14,658 nucleotides of DNA from Desulfovibrionaceae bacterium (GTDB lineage Bacteria; Desulfobacterota; Desulfovibrionia; Desulfovibrionales; Desulfovibrionaceae): contig JAUNSE010000019.1 of assembly GCA_030539415.1 (NCBI GenBank), forward strand, positions 1-14,658. The letters are read 5' to 3'. Under the pieces are notes generated by a model. That model was not told the origin of the DNA, did not search any database, and saw nothing but the letters and a program-made list of their open reading frames with translations. Positions 1 to 7,655 of the stretch are shown here, piece by piece (position 1 is the first letter of the stretch; every line of letters begins with the position of its first letter). The translations under genes were made by a program, and so were the position numbers.

Positions 1-507
1 AAGCTGGTCTGCAAGTGCTTCAATGTCACCGATCTCACGATCATCAAGACCATCCGCGAGAACAACCTCTCCACCCTTGAGGACGTGACCTCCTTCACCA
101 AGGCCGGCGGCGCCTGCCAGTCCTGCCTGGACGAAATCTCCGAGATTCTGGAGCGCGAGCTCAAGATCCGCAGCGGCGAGCTGCCGGACACCATGCCCGA
201 GCGCAAGCCCCTGATCGAGCCCATGCCGAAGCCCGCGGCTCCCGCGGCCTCCGCCTGCGCCGCTCCCGCCGGCATGAGCAACCTGCAGCGCATGCAGAAG
301 GTCATGGCCGCCATGCAGATGATCCGTCCCCAGCTGCAGGCCGACGGCGGCGATGTCGAGCTGGTCGACATCAGGGAGAAGACCGTGCTGGTCAGGCTGA
401 CCGGCCACTGCGCCGGCTGTCCGGCCTCCAAGGCCACCCTCAAGGGCGTTATCGAGCAGATTCTGCAGATGCAGGTCGAGCCCGGCATCGTGGTAGAGGA
501 AGCCTAG
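1..507 (+). CDS. nifU: NifU iron-sulfur cluster scaffold (5' end outside window)
   Basis: The reading frame is open from base 1, giving 168 codons before the TAG, so the start and the N-terminal IscU-like scaffold domain lie upstream of the window. Visible residues 1-50 hold the central BFD-like [2Fe-2S] domain, with cysteines in a C-x-C pair (residues 4 and 6) and a C-x2-C pair (39 and 42). A Pro/Ala-rich linker (about 65-90) follows. The C-terminal Nfu domain (about 95-168) has the LQADGGDVELV motif and the cluster-binding CAGC (137-140). This order is that of nitrogenase-type NifU, which builds [Fe-S] clusters from sulfur supplied by NifS and passes them to apoproteins in the cytoplasm. 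nifS begins 2 nt after the stop codon. In non-diazotrophic anaerobes the pair is often the general Fe-S system, so the name does not prove nitrogen fixation. Confidence 0.93.
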   Translation, partial: KLVCKCFNVTDLTIIKTIRENNLSTLEDVTSFTKAGGACQSCLDEISEILERELKIRSGELPDTMPERKPLIEPMPKPAAPAASACAAPAGMSNLQRMQKVMAAMQMIRPQLQADGGDVELVDIREKTVLVRLTGHCAGCPASKATLKGVIEQILQMQVEPGIVVEEA

Positions 508-508
508 C

Positions 509-1663
509 ATGAAGACCATCTATTTTGACAACAATGCCACGACCATGGTGGCCCCGGAAGTGACCGAGGCCATGATGCCCATGTTCACCACGCACTGGGG
601 CAATCCGGGCAGCATGCACAGCTTCGGAGGCCAGGTGGCCAAGTACGTGCAGACAGGCCGCGAGCAGGTGGCCGAAATGCTGGGCTGCAAGCCGAGTGAA
701 GTCATTTTCACGTCCTGCGGCACCGAAAGCGACAACACCGCCATCTGGAGCGCCCTGCAGACCCAGCCGGACAAGAAGCACATCATCACCACGGCCGTGG
801 AGCATCCCGCCATTCTGCAGACAGTGGCCTTCTGGGAAACCAGGGGCTACCGCGTGACGCGCCTTGGCGTGGACGGCAAGGGCCGCCTGGACATGGACGA
901 ATATGCCGACGCCCTGACCCCCGACACGGCCATCGCCTCCATCATGTTCGCCAACAACGAGGTGGGCAACATCTACCCCATCGCGAAAATGTCCGAGATG
1001 GCCAGGGAGAGAGGCATTCTCTTCCACACCGACGCCGTGCAGGCTGCCGGCAAGGTGCAGTTCGACCTTTCGAAGATGTGCGTGGACATGCTGTCCATCT
1101 CCGGCCACAAGCTGCACGCGCCCAAGGGCATCGGCGTGCTCTACGTCCGCAAGGGCGTGCGCTTCCGTCCCTTCGTGCGCGGCGGCCATCAGGAAGGCGG
1201 ACGCCGCGCCGGCACCGAAAACGCTCCCTACATCGTCGGCCTGGGCGTTGCCTGCGAGCTGGCCCGCAAGCATTTCAATGACGAAGTGACCAGAGTTGCC
1301 GCCCTGCGCGACCGCCTGGAAAAGGGCATCACCTCCGCAGTGCCGGACACCCTGGTGAACGGCGACACGGAACACCGCCTGCCCGGCACCACCAACATCG
1401 CCTTCCGCAACATCGAGGGCGAGGCCGTCCTGCTCATGCTGAACGAGTTCGGCATCTGCGCGAGCTCCGGCTCGGCCTGCACCTCCGGCTCCCTCGAGCC
1501 CTCCCATGTGCTGCACGCCATGGACGTGCCCTTCAAGTACGCCCACAGCTCCACCCGCTTCTCCCTGTGCCGCTACAACACCCAGGAGGAAGTGGACTTC
1601 GCCATCGAGAAGATTCCGCCGCTCATCAAGACGCTGCGCGATCTGTCTCCCTTCAAGGACTAG
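509..1663 (+). CDS. nifS: NifS-type cysteine desulfurase
   Basis: A 384-residue PLP enzyme that converts L-cysteine to alanine and leaves a persulfide for NifU. It starts YFDNNATT, the usual opening of the family. It has the cofactor-stacking histidine in VEHPA (H99), the PLP-ring aspartate in HTDAVQ (D175), the Schiff-base lysine in SGHKLHAPKG (K201), and the catalytic cysteine in the loop SSGSACTSGSLEPSHV (C324). Length and cysteine position match Azotobacter-type NifS. The ATG follows the nifU stop by one base, and AGAGGAAG at 495-502 is its ribosome-binding site inside the nifU end, so translation is probably coupled. An intrinsic terminator follows at 1686. All key residues are present. 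The alternative name iscS is possible, but the loop and the NifU partner favour nifS. Confidence 0.96.
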   Translation: MKTIYFDNNATTMVAPEVTEAMMPMFTTHWGNPGSMHSFGGQVAKYVQTGREQVAEMLGCKPSEVIFTSCGTESDNTAIWSALQTQPDKKHIITTAVEHPAILQTVAFWETRGYRVTRLGVDGKGRLDMDEYADALTPDTAIASIMFANNEVGNIYPIAKMSEMARERGILFHTDAVQAAGKVQFDLSKMCVDMLSISGHKLHAPKGIGVLYVRKGVRFRPFVRGGHQEGGRRAGTENAPYIVGLGVACELARKHFNDEVTRVAALRDRLEKGITSAVPDTLVNGDTEHRLPGTTNIAFRNIEGEAVLLMLNEFGICASSGSACTSGSLEPSHVLHAMDVPFKYAHSSTRFSLCRYNTQEEVDFAIEKIPPLIKTLRDLSPFKD

Positions 1664-1685
1664 CCGCACAACTTTGAGCCTTTCA

Positions 1686-1722
1686 GGGCGCCCGGCCTTA
1701 TGCGGCCGGGCGCCCTTTTCTT
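1686..1722 (+). terminator. Intrinsic terminator of nifUS
   Basis: A perfect 12-bp GC-rich stem, arms GGGCGCCCGGCC (1686-1697) and GGCCGGGCGCCC (1704-1715), closes a six-base loop TTATGC and is followed at once by TTTTCTT. It lies 22 nt after the nifS stop on the same strand, which is classic Rho-independent placement. Confidence 0.92.
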
Positions 1723-1903
1723 CCCCGCGCGGCGCGCCGGAGCACTTTTCACTTGCCTTGACGGCGGGCAGCCGCTAGTGTTTTTTGCGGCAGCTCTCCC
1801 CCCGGATGCCGCTGTATCACGCTGTTTTTCCTTTCACAGCGCTGTGTCTTTCTTTGCGTTCTTCTGTTCAAAACGACTTCTGATCCCGAGGTTGTGCCGG
1901 CAT

Positions 1904-3280
1904 ATGCAGAAATTCGACGTCATCATCATCGGAGCCGGGCCGGGCGGCGTGGCCGCCGCCAGACTGCTGGGACGGGCCGGCAAAAACGTGGCCCTTGTGG
2001 AGAACCGCGAATGGGGCGGCACCTGCCTGAACCGCGGCTGCGTGCCCACCAAGCTGCTGCTCGGCGCCGTGGCCCCGCTGGGCCTCATGGAGAACCTGTC
2101 CCGCGGGCGCATCATCGAGGGCACCGAAAAGGTCAATTTCGACCTCCTGCGCGAGCGCGTGCACATGTTCGTGAGCGGCACGCGCAAGGCTCTCGCCCTG
2201 GAGCTCATCAATCTCGGCGTCCATCTGATCAGGGGGCAGGCCCAGTGCCTCGGGCCCACCACCATCGCCGTGGAGAGCGGGGACGGCGGCGCGAGGAAGC
2301 TCGAGAGCGAGAACATCATCTTCGCCTGCGGCTCGCGCACCTCCACCTACCCCAACCTCGTGCCGGATGGACACGTCATTCTGGGCAGCACCACCATTCT
2401 CGAGCAGGAGGTCATCCCGGCGAGCCTCATCATCTGCGGCGGCGGCACCATCGGCATCGAGCTCACCGACTTCTTCCTGCACATGGGCACCAAGGTGACC
2501 ATAGCCGAGGCGGCGCCGCAGATATGCCCCACCGAGGACAGCGACATCGGCATGCAGATGCGCCTCTACCTGGAGCGCCGCGGCGTGGTCTGCATGACCG
2601 GCGTGCGCGCCGTTTCGCTGGCTGCCGACGAGAACGGCCAGGCCAGGCTCACCCTGGCCAACGGCGACGTGCACACGGCCGAAAAGGGCCTCATCGCCTC
2701 GGGCCGCATGCCCAACACCTCCACCCTGGACGCCGACGCCGCGGGCATAGCCCTGAACCGGCGCGGCTTTATCACCACGGACTACTTCCTGCGCTCGTCC
2801 CCCAACTCCTGGGCCATCGGCGACGTCAACGGCAAGATTCTGCTGGCCCATGCCGCGGCCCATCAGGGCGAGTACGTGGCGCGCACCATTCTCGGCCAGG
2901 AAAAGGGGCCCTACGTGCCCGGCCCCTGCCCCTCCTGCTTCCACGGCAGCCAGGAGATCATGCGCGTGGGCATGACCGAGCGCGAGGCCGTCGCCCTGGG
3001 CGGCGAGGTCTACATCTCCAAGGTGCACTTCGCGTCCAACGTCATGGCCCAGGCCGCCGGCAATCCCTACGGCTTCGTCAAGGTCGTCTGGCGCAACGAC
3101 GACATCGTCGGCATCGCCGCCATCGGCGCCAATGTGTCCCAGCTGACCCTCTCGGCGCAGCTTCTGCTCATAGGCCAGTACCAGGGCGAGAAGCTCGACA
3201 CCTTCATGGTGGCCCACCCCACTCTGGACGAGGCCCTTGTGGCCGCCATACGGGCAAGGCGGGTGGCCTCGAAGGACTAG
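1904..3280 (+). CDS. lpd: Dihydrolipoamide dehydrogenase-type flavoprotein disulfide reductase
   Basis: 458 residues, a class I pyridine nucleotide-disulfide oxidoreductase. The FAD dinucleotide fold is IIIGAGPGG (8-15). The redox disulfide sits in GGTCLNRGCVPTK (C41 and C46). A second Rossmann fold GGGTIGIE has an acidic end (VTIAE), which favours NAD over NADP. The second FAD motif reads AIGDVNGKILLAHAA. The C-terminal His-Glu pair is HPTLDE (H438, E443), as in lipoamide dehydrogenases. It lacks the MerA N-terminal HMA domain and C-terminal Cys pair. The ATG at 1904 is chosen because the FAD motif follows directly; an upstream in-frame ATG at 1700 lies in the nifS terminator. The ribosome site is only a GAGG at 1888-1891, 12 nt away. 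A weak promoter (TTGCCT, 17 nt, TAGTGT) lies at 1753-1781. No E1, E2 or glycine-cleavage gene is near, so the physiological partner is unknown. Confidence 0.88.
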   Translation: MQKFDVIIIGAGPGGVAAARLLGRAGKNVALVENREWGGTCLNRGCVPTKLLLGAVAPLGLMENLSRGRIIEGTEKVNFDLLRERVHMFVSGTRKALALELINLGVHLIRGQAQCLGPTTIAVESGDGGARKLESENIIFACGSRTSTYPNLVPDGHVILGSTTILEQEVIPASLIICGGGTIGIELTDFFLHMGTKVTIAEAAPQICPTEDSDIGMQMRLYLERRGVVCMTGVRAVSLAADENGQARLTLANGDVHTAEKGLIASGRMPNTSTLDADAAGIALNRRGFITTDYFLRSSPNSWAIGDVNGKILLAHAAAHQGEYVARTILGQEKGPYVPGPCPSCFHGSQEIMRVGMTEREAVALGGEVYISKVHFASNVMAQAAGNPYGFVKVVWRNDDIVGIAAIGANVSQLTLSAQLLLIGQYQGEKLDTFMVAHPTLDEALVAAIRARRVASKD

Positions 3281-3303
3281 CGGGCCCCTTGTTGCAAAAT
3301 TCG

Positions 3304-3340
3304 AAAGGCTGCCTTCCGGAAAATCCGGAGGCAGCCTTTT
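3304..3340. terminator. Probable bidirectional terminator between lpd and maf
   Basis: A 16-bp stem with one bulged T has arms at 3304-3320 and 3324-3339 and a tiny A-rich loop. On the plus strand the base runs into TTTT (3337-3340), 24 nt after the lpd stop. On the minus strand the same stem ends in TTTCGAATTTTG, about 45 nt after the maf stop. Convergent genes flank it, so it can plausibly end both transcripts. Confidence 0.85.
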
Positions 3341-3384
3341 CGAGTGCGAAAAATCCGCGGCGGGATCTCTCGCAGGACCTGTTC

Positions 3385-4023
3385 TCAGGCCTGCTCCCCG
3401 GCTTTGCGCAGGGCCGGCACGATGACGCCCCTGTCCGCGAGCTGGCGCGCGAGCCAGCTCACCGGCAGACCGACCACCGTGCTCCAGGAGCCGTCTATGC
3501 GGTCCACCAGAAAGGCGCCGATGCCCTGTATGGCGTAGGCGCCGGCCTTGTCCAGGCACTCGCCTGTCCCGACATAGGCCTGCAGGGCCTCGGTTCCCCA
3601 GGCCTGCATGTGCACGTGGCAGACATCCGCCGTGCACGCCCGGCTGCCGTCGGGAAATTCCACGGCCACGGCCGTGATGACCTGATGGTCGCGCCCGGCC
3701 AGAGCCTGCAGCATGGCGAGCGCTCCGGCCTCGCCGTCCGGCTTGCCCATGATGCGGTCATCCAGCGCCACCACCGTGTCGGCGGCGATGACCGTCTCGC
3801 CTTCGGCGCGCTCCGCGTGATCAAGCTTGTACGCCGCGCACCGGGCCACAAAGTCCGCCGCCGGCTCGTCCGCCTTCGGGTCGGGCTCCCCGGCCACCGG
3901 GCGGACCGCGAAGGGCACGCCCCACTCGGCAAGAAACTGCCGCCTGCGCGGCGAGCCCGAGGCCAGCACGAGGCGCATGCCCGGAGCCGGCCTGAACAGC
4001 GGTTTTTCCAGACCTTCGCCCAT
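3385..4023 (-). CDS. maf: Maf-family nucleotide pyrophosphatase
   Basis: 212 residues. Maf proteins hydrolyse non-canonical or canonical nucleoside triphosphates to monophosphates and pyrophosphate; the dTTP/UTP or m7GTP preference cannot be assigned safely here. Motifs in order: the nucleotide-binding loop ASGSPRRRQ (21-29), the acidic metal site AADTVV (80-85), GKP (93-95), HQVITAV, the DKAGAYAIQG motif (159-167) and the VVGLP motif (183-187). The start at 4023 lies 2 nt after the preceding stop and has GGAG about 10 nt upstream. A shorter start, MRLVLAS at 3978, matches the usual family N-terminus but has only a poor ribosome site, so either may be used. It is the last gene of a trm112-like, yfcE, maf run and is closed by the hairpin at 3304-3340. 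Confidence 0.92.
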   Translation of the reverse strand: MGEGLEKPLFRPAPGMRLVLASGSPRRRQFLAEWGVPFAVRPVAGEPDPKADEPAADFVARCAAYKLDHAERAEGETVIAADTVVALDDRIMGKPDGEAGALAMLQALAGRDHQVITAVAVEFPDGSRACTADVCHVHMQAWGTEALQAYVGTGECLDKAGAYAIQGIGAFLVDRIDGSWSTVVGLPVSWLARQLADRGVIVPALRKAGEQA

Positions 4024-4025
4024 CC

Positions 4026-4592
4026 CTACTCTCCGGCCATGACCGCGTGCTCGAGCACGAGCTGATCGTCAAGAGTGAGGACGCGGAAGCGGCCGTCCTC
4101 GCAGACGGCGTAGGACCTGGGCCAGCCCTGCTTGGGCAGGGTCATGGAGCCCGGATTCCAGAAGAAGTAGCCGTCAATCTCCTCGCCGCGGGGCACATGG
4201 GTGTGGCCGCGCAGGAAGATGGTGCCCTTCTTGAAGCCGCCCATGGGCGGCTGCTCGGGGATGTGGTGGCCGTGGCTCACGAAGATCTCGCGCGGTCCGT
4301 CCACAAGCCAGCAGCTTTCGTTCATGCTGCCGCCGAAGGGCAGCACGAAGAGGTCCACCTCGGCGTCGCAGTTGCCGCGCACGGCAATCACCGGACAGAT
4401 GTCCATGAGCTCGCGGAAGCCGTCCGGCATGCCCTTGGGGCCGTAGGAGCCCGGCAGGGGATTGCGGGGGCCGTGATAGAGCAGATCGCCCAGCAGAACC
4501 ACGTGGTCCGGGCGCATGGCGCGGGCCTTGTCCAGCAGAATGTGCAGGCTCTCGGTCGAGCCGTGTATGTCCGAAGCGATGAGCAGGCGCAT
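4026..4592 (-). CDS. yfcE: YfcE-type metallophosphoesterase
   Basis: 188 residues from an ATG whose first base is the last base of the previous gene's TAA (TAATG overlap), which implies coupled translation. All calcineurin-like metal motifs are present: ASDIHG (D8, H10), LLGDLLYHGPRNP (G35, D36), RGNCD (N74, D76), SHGHH (H107, H109) and the final GHTH (129-132). Length and the YHGPRNP signature match the E. coli YfcE group, manganese-dependent phosphodiesterases acting on artificial substrates such as bis-pNPP; the natural substrate is unknown. The frame is open a further 58 codons upstream, but that part is Arg/Gly-rich shadow coding over the preceding gene. Two bases separate its stop from maf. 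I see no signal peptide, so it should be cytoplasmic. Confidence 0.93.
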   Translation of the reverse strand: MRLLIASDIHGSTESLHILLDKARAMRPDHVVLLGDLLYHGPRNPLPGSYGPKGMPDGFRELMDICPVIAVRGNCDAEVDLFVLPFGGSMNESCWLVDGPREIFVSHGHHIPEQPPMGGFKKGTIFLRGHTHVPRGEEIDGYFFWNPGSMTLPKQGWPRSYAVCEDGRFRVLTLDDQLVLEHAVMAGE

Positions 4593-4807
4593 TATCTCTT
4601 GTCTCCCTTGCCGCGCAGGCCCGCCTCCCACTGGGTGACAGGCAGCGCCTCTTCCATGAGCATCACCGGAATGCCCTCCCGCACGGGATAGACCTTCTGG
4701 CAGGACTGGCAGCACAGGCCCTCGACCTCGCCCTCGGCGGGCAGGGGCGCGAGCTTCGCGCGGCATTTGGGGCAGACGAGAACGTCCAGCAGTTCTTTCA
4801 TGTCCAT
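4592..4807 (-). CDS. Trm112/YcaR-like small zinc-binding protein
   Basis: 71 residues. The N-terminus MDMKELLDVLVCPKC, the zinc cysteines C12-P-K-C15 and C33-x2-C36 (LCCQSC), and the following YPVREGIPVML strand are the full signature of the Trm112-like family (Pfam Trm112p; E. coli YcaR). In eukaryotes and archaea Trm112 activates several methyltransferases; the bacterial role is unsettled. The ATG at 4807 is preferred over the one at 4801 because a strong AGGAGG (4844-4849) comes to a normal distance from it only if the intervening stem-loop is folded. Its TAA overlaps the yfcE ATG by one base. It sits between the M16 protease and yfcE on the same strand, probably on one message. Confidence 0.88.
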   Translation of the reverse strand: MDMKELLDVLVCPKCRAKLAPLPAEGEVEGLCCQSCQKVYPVREGIPVMLMEEALPVTQWEAGLRGKGDKR

Positions 4808-4849
4808 AATCGGTTCGGGGCCGGACAGTTCGTCCGGCCCCTTCCTCCT
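4808..4849 (-). promoter_or_regulatory. Shine-Dalgarno plus stem-loop leader of the Trm112-like gene
   Basis: Read on the minus strand: the M16 protease TAA is followed directly by AGGAGG (4849-4844), then AA, then a perfect 10-bp stem GGGGCCGGAC/GTCCGGCCCC with loop GAACT (4841-4817), then GAACCGATT and the ATG at 4807. In the unfolded RNA the ribosome site is 36 nt from the start. With the stem folded the effective gap is 11 nt. No poly-T follows the stem on the minus strand, so it is not a good terminator for the protease gene. The effect on translation is inferred. Confidence 0.6.
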
Positions 4850-7576
4850 TTACTTCGTTTTCTGTTCGGCTCCCTGCGGGAGCAGCACGGCCGTGTAGCC
4901 GTCATGGAAATACTTTTCGGCAACCCTGCGCACATCCTCGGGCGTGACCGTGCGGGCCTTGTCGATCAGGGTGCGGGAGAAGTTTCTGGGCAGCCCCATC
5001 AGCACCTCCACCGCGGCCTCGTCGCTTCTGGAGCCGAGGCTCTGGCGCGAGCGGATGTAGCGGCCCTCGAGGCTGCTGCAGCCCGCCTCGAGCAGGGCGG
5101 GATCAAGCGGCTTCTCCTTCAGGGAGCGCATGATGTCCGCGAAGCCCTTCTCCGCCGCCCCGACCTTGTCGGGCGTGGTGCCGGCATAGAGCAGGCTCAC
5201 GCCGGTCGAGGGCAGGAAGACGTTCTGGCTGGCCACGGTGTAGCCAAGGCTGTCCCTGTCGCGCATCTGCAGGAAGAGCAGACCGCTCTGGCCGGAGAGG
5301 ACGGCGTTCAGGACCATGAGGGCCGGAGCGTCCTCGTGCGTGCGGGGCACGGTCGGGAAGAGTTCCAGCAGATGGGCCTTGTTCCGGTCCTGCATGGACA
5401 CGGAAAGCGTCTTCTGACTGCCCCAGACGGGCGCCGCCGGCATGACGGCGGGCTGTGTGGCCCTGCTCATGCCCTCGGCCCAGGCGACAATCTGCCCCCT
5501 GTCGAAGGTGCCGGCCACGGCCACGACCCAGGGCATGGCGCGCTGCCTTTCCCAGAAGGCGGCCACGGTCTCCCTGCTCTGGGCGGCCAGGCTTTCGGCC
5601 GTGCCCAGGCTGTCCATGCCGTAGGGGTGGCTGCCGAAGATCATCGGCCACACCCTGGAGGTGAGCCGGCCCATGGGATCCTCGTCGCGCAGGGTGCGGG
5701 CGCTGTTCATGTCCTGCACCTCGCGGACGAACTCCTTCTCGTCGAAGCGGGGCCGCGTCATCATGGTTCTGAGCATGTCCAGCAGCTCGCCGCTGTACCT
5801 GGAGGGTCCGGTGGCGGTGATGGTGAAGGTCTGGCGTCCGGAGTGGGCGGAGATGCCCATGGCCCTGGCCGTCAGCCTGCGCTCGAACTCGATCCTGTCC
5901 ATGTCCCCGCAGCCGTCCTCCAGCAGGGAGGCGGCGAGGGAGGCGAGGCCGGCGTTCCCGGGCGTCTGCAGGGCGTTGCCGCCCGTGGCCGCCAGCGTCA
6001 GGGAGAGATAGGGCATGGTGGTGTCCGGCAGAAGCACGAGCTCCACGCCGTTGGCCAGCGTCAGACGCTCGGCGCTGCCGCTTTCGGCGGCCGCGCTGTC
6101 TCCGGCCCTGGCGGGCGCGGGCCATTCCCTGTCCAGGATGGCGGCGATGTCGGGCAGTTCGGCCTTTTCGGGAGCCAGCACGCGCACGCGCAGGCTCTCG
6201 GGGCGCATCCAGCGGGCGTAGGTCGCGGCCATGCCGGCAAAGTCCGCGTTCTCCAGATAGGCGCGCACATTGGCCTCGCCCTGGCGGCCGCCCATCTCGA
6301 ACTGCATCAGGGCGCGCCAGGAGGTGAGCCCGTTGAGCGTCTCGGAGCTTCTGTCAAAGTCGTCCAGAGTGCTGAACTTGGCCCTGTCCAGATCGTCCTT
6401 CGTGAAGGAGCTCATGGACAAATCGCGCAGGTCGCGCACCAGGGAGGTGAAGACCTCCTCCAGCCTGTCCGCGTCCAGCACGGCCGTGACTTCCAGCAGG
6501 CCGGCGCGGGAGAAGCTCATGTTGCTGACGTCGATGCTGTCCACCAGATGGCGGTCATGACGGTAGCGGCGCTCGAAGAGCGAGGTGGCGTCGCCGGCCA
6601 GCAGGTGGCTCAGCAGATCCAGATCCAGCGAGGTGTAGTCGGAAAGGCCGGGCACGGGCACGGCCATGCACAGGTAGACCTTGTTCCAGGCGCCGCGCGT
6701 GACGCCTGTCCTCGGGGCTGGCTCGATGCCGTCCAGGCTGATCGGGGCGTCGGCAGCCAGCACGCCCCTGTTGGCCAGGGAGCCGAAGCCGGCCTCCACA
6801 TAGGCGCGCACGGCGTCCGTGTCGATGTCGCCGGCCACGACCAGCAGCATGTTCTGCGGCTGGTACCAGCGCTCGATGTATGCGCGCAGGCTTTCGGACG
6901 TGACCGCATTGACGGTCTCCCTCGTGCCGATGATGGGATGGGCGTAGGGCGTGCCCGAGAGGGCGGCCTTCTGCATGTCCAGGAAGAGACGGCCTTCGGG
7001 CTCGTCCTCCCTGCCCTCCATCTCGGAGATGATGACCGGCTTCTCCCTGGCCAGCTCCTCCGGATCAAGCAGGGGGTTGAAGGCCATGTCCCGCACGATG
7101 TCCACGCCCGTCTTCCAGTGCCTGGCGGGCATGTCCGTGAGGTAGCAGGTCTTGTCGAAGCTCGTGTAGGCGTTGAGATAGCCGCCGAGCCGCTCGACCT
7201 CGCGGGCTATCTGCCCGGCGGGCCGGGTTGTGGTGCCCTTGAAGACCATGTGCTCGAGCACATGGCTTATGCCGAACTCCTCGGGGCTTTCATGGGTCGA
7301 GCCGGTGCGCACGTAGAGGCGCGTGCAGACCATGGGAAAGCGCTTGTCCCGGATGAGGTAGACGGTGAGGCCGTTGGGCAGCCTGAAGAGGCTTTCCGCC
7401 GGCGCCGCGATCATGAAGGGTGCGCTCCTGGTCTCGGGGGCCCTGGCGGGCGCGTCCGCGGCCGCCGTCTTGTCCTGGGCGGCCAGGCCCTGGGCCGGCA
7501 TGGCCCAGAGCATGCCAAGTGTCAGAATCATGAGTGTGGAAAGGAAGAAGGTTCTGCTGTCTGTTTTGTCGAACAA
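4850..7576 (-). CDS. Exported M16-family (insulinase/pitrilysin) zinc metalloprotease
   Basis: About 908 residues from a TTG start, or 930 from an ATG at 7642; residue numbers here follow the longer form. A hydrophobic signal segment (about 31-50, FFLSTLMILTLGMLWAMPA) with likely cleavage near GLAA points to the periplasm. The N-terminal half carries the inverted zinc motif HVLEH (127-131) and, 76 residues on, the third ligand in SEMEG (E207), both correctly spaced. The C-terminal half repeats the fold, but its equivalent segment reads GLASLAASLLEDG without zinc ligands, as is usual for fused M16 proteins. TTG at 7576 is preferred: GGAG lies 7 nt before it, while the ATG at 7642 has no ribosome site and the extra codons include AGA and TTT TTT, unusual here. 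It follows the glycosyltransferase-like gene. Confidence 0.93.
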   Translation of the reverse strand: MFDKTDSRTFFLSTLMILTLGMLWAMPAQGLAAQDKTAAADAPARAPETRSAPFMIAAPAESLFRLPNGLTVYLIRDKRFPMVCTRLYVRTGSTHESPEEFGISHVLEHMVFKGTTTRPAGQIAREVERLGGYLNAYTSFDKTCYLTDMPARHWKTGVDIVRDMAFNPLLDPEELAREKPVIISEMEGREDEPEGRLFLDMQKAALSGTPYAHPIIGTRETVNAVTSESLRAYIERWYQPQNMLLVVAGDIDTDAVRAYVEAGFGSLANRGVLAADAPISLDGIEPAPRTGVTRGAWNKVYLCMAVPVPGLSDYTSLDLDLLSHLLAGDATSLFERRYRHDRHLVDSIDVSNMSFSRAGLLEVTAVLDADRLEEVFTSLVRDLRDLSMSSFTKDDLDRAKFSTLDDFDRSSETLNGLTSWRALMQFEMGGRQGEANVRAYLENADFAGMAATYARWMRPESLRVRVLAPEKAELPDIAAILDREWPAPARAGDSAAAESGSAERLTLANGVELVLLPDTTMPYLSLTLAATGGNALQTPGNAGLASLAASLLEDGCGDMDRIEFERRLTARAMGISAHSGRQTFTITATGPSRYSGELLDMLRTMMTRPRFDEKEFVREVQDMNSARTLRDEDPMGRLTSRVWPMIFGSHPYGMDSLGTAESLAAQSRETVAAFWERQRAMPWVVAVAGTFDRGQIVAWAEGMSRATQPAVMPAAPVWGSQKTLSVSMQDRNKAHLLELFPTVPRTHEDAPALMVLNAVLSGQSGLLFLQMRDRDSLGYTVASQNVFLPSTGVSLLYAGTTPDKVGAAEKGFADIMRSLKEKPLDPALLEAGCSSLEGRYIRSRQSLGSRSDEAAVEVLMGLPRNFSRTLIDKARTVTPEDVRRVAEKYFHDGYTAVLLPQGAEQKTK

Positions 7577-7588
7577 CGTGTTTCTCCG

Positions 7589-7607
7589 AAAAAAGGCCGG
7601 CGCGGCC
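7589..7607 (-). terminator. Terminator-like hairpin before the M16 protease
   Basis: On the minus strand GGCCG-CGC-CGGCC (7607-7595) is followed directly by six T residues (7594-7589), then the CGGAG ribosome site of the protease TTG start. The stem is only 5 bp but all G:C. It may end or attenuate transcription after the glycosyltransferase-like gene. No room remains for a separate promoter between it and the protease start, so full termination is unlikely. Confidence 0.4.
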
Positions 7608-7655
7608 GGGCTTCTCCCAAGCGCCCGGCGGCTCCGGCTCATGCTGTTTTGTCTG

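Noticed and set aside
449..1669. Long minus-strand open frame opposite nifS
   Set aside because: It mirrors a gene with every catalytic residue in place. The opposite frame is rich in His, Gly and Ala from complementary GC-rich codons and matches no family I know.
1868..4065. Very long frames (589 and 723 codons) across lpd and maf on both strands
   Set aside because: Arg/His/Gly-rich shadow translations of GC-rich coding DNA. They run through a terminator and two recognised genes.
4817..4849. Plus-strand terminator at the stem before TTCCTCCTTT
   Set aside because: No plus-strand gene ends nearby and the tract is mixed pyrimidine. The arrangement makes better sense as a leader structure on the minus strand.
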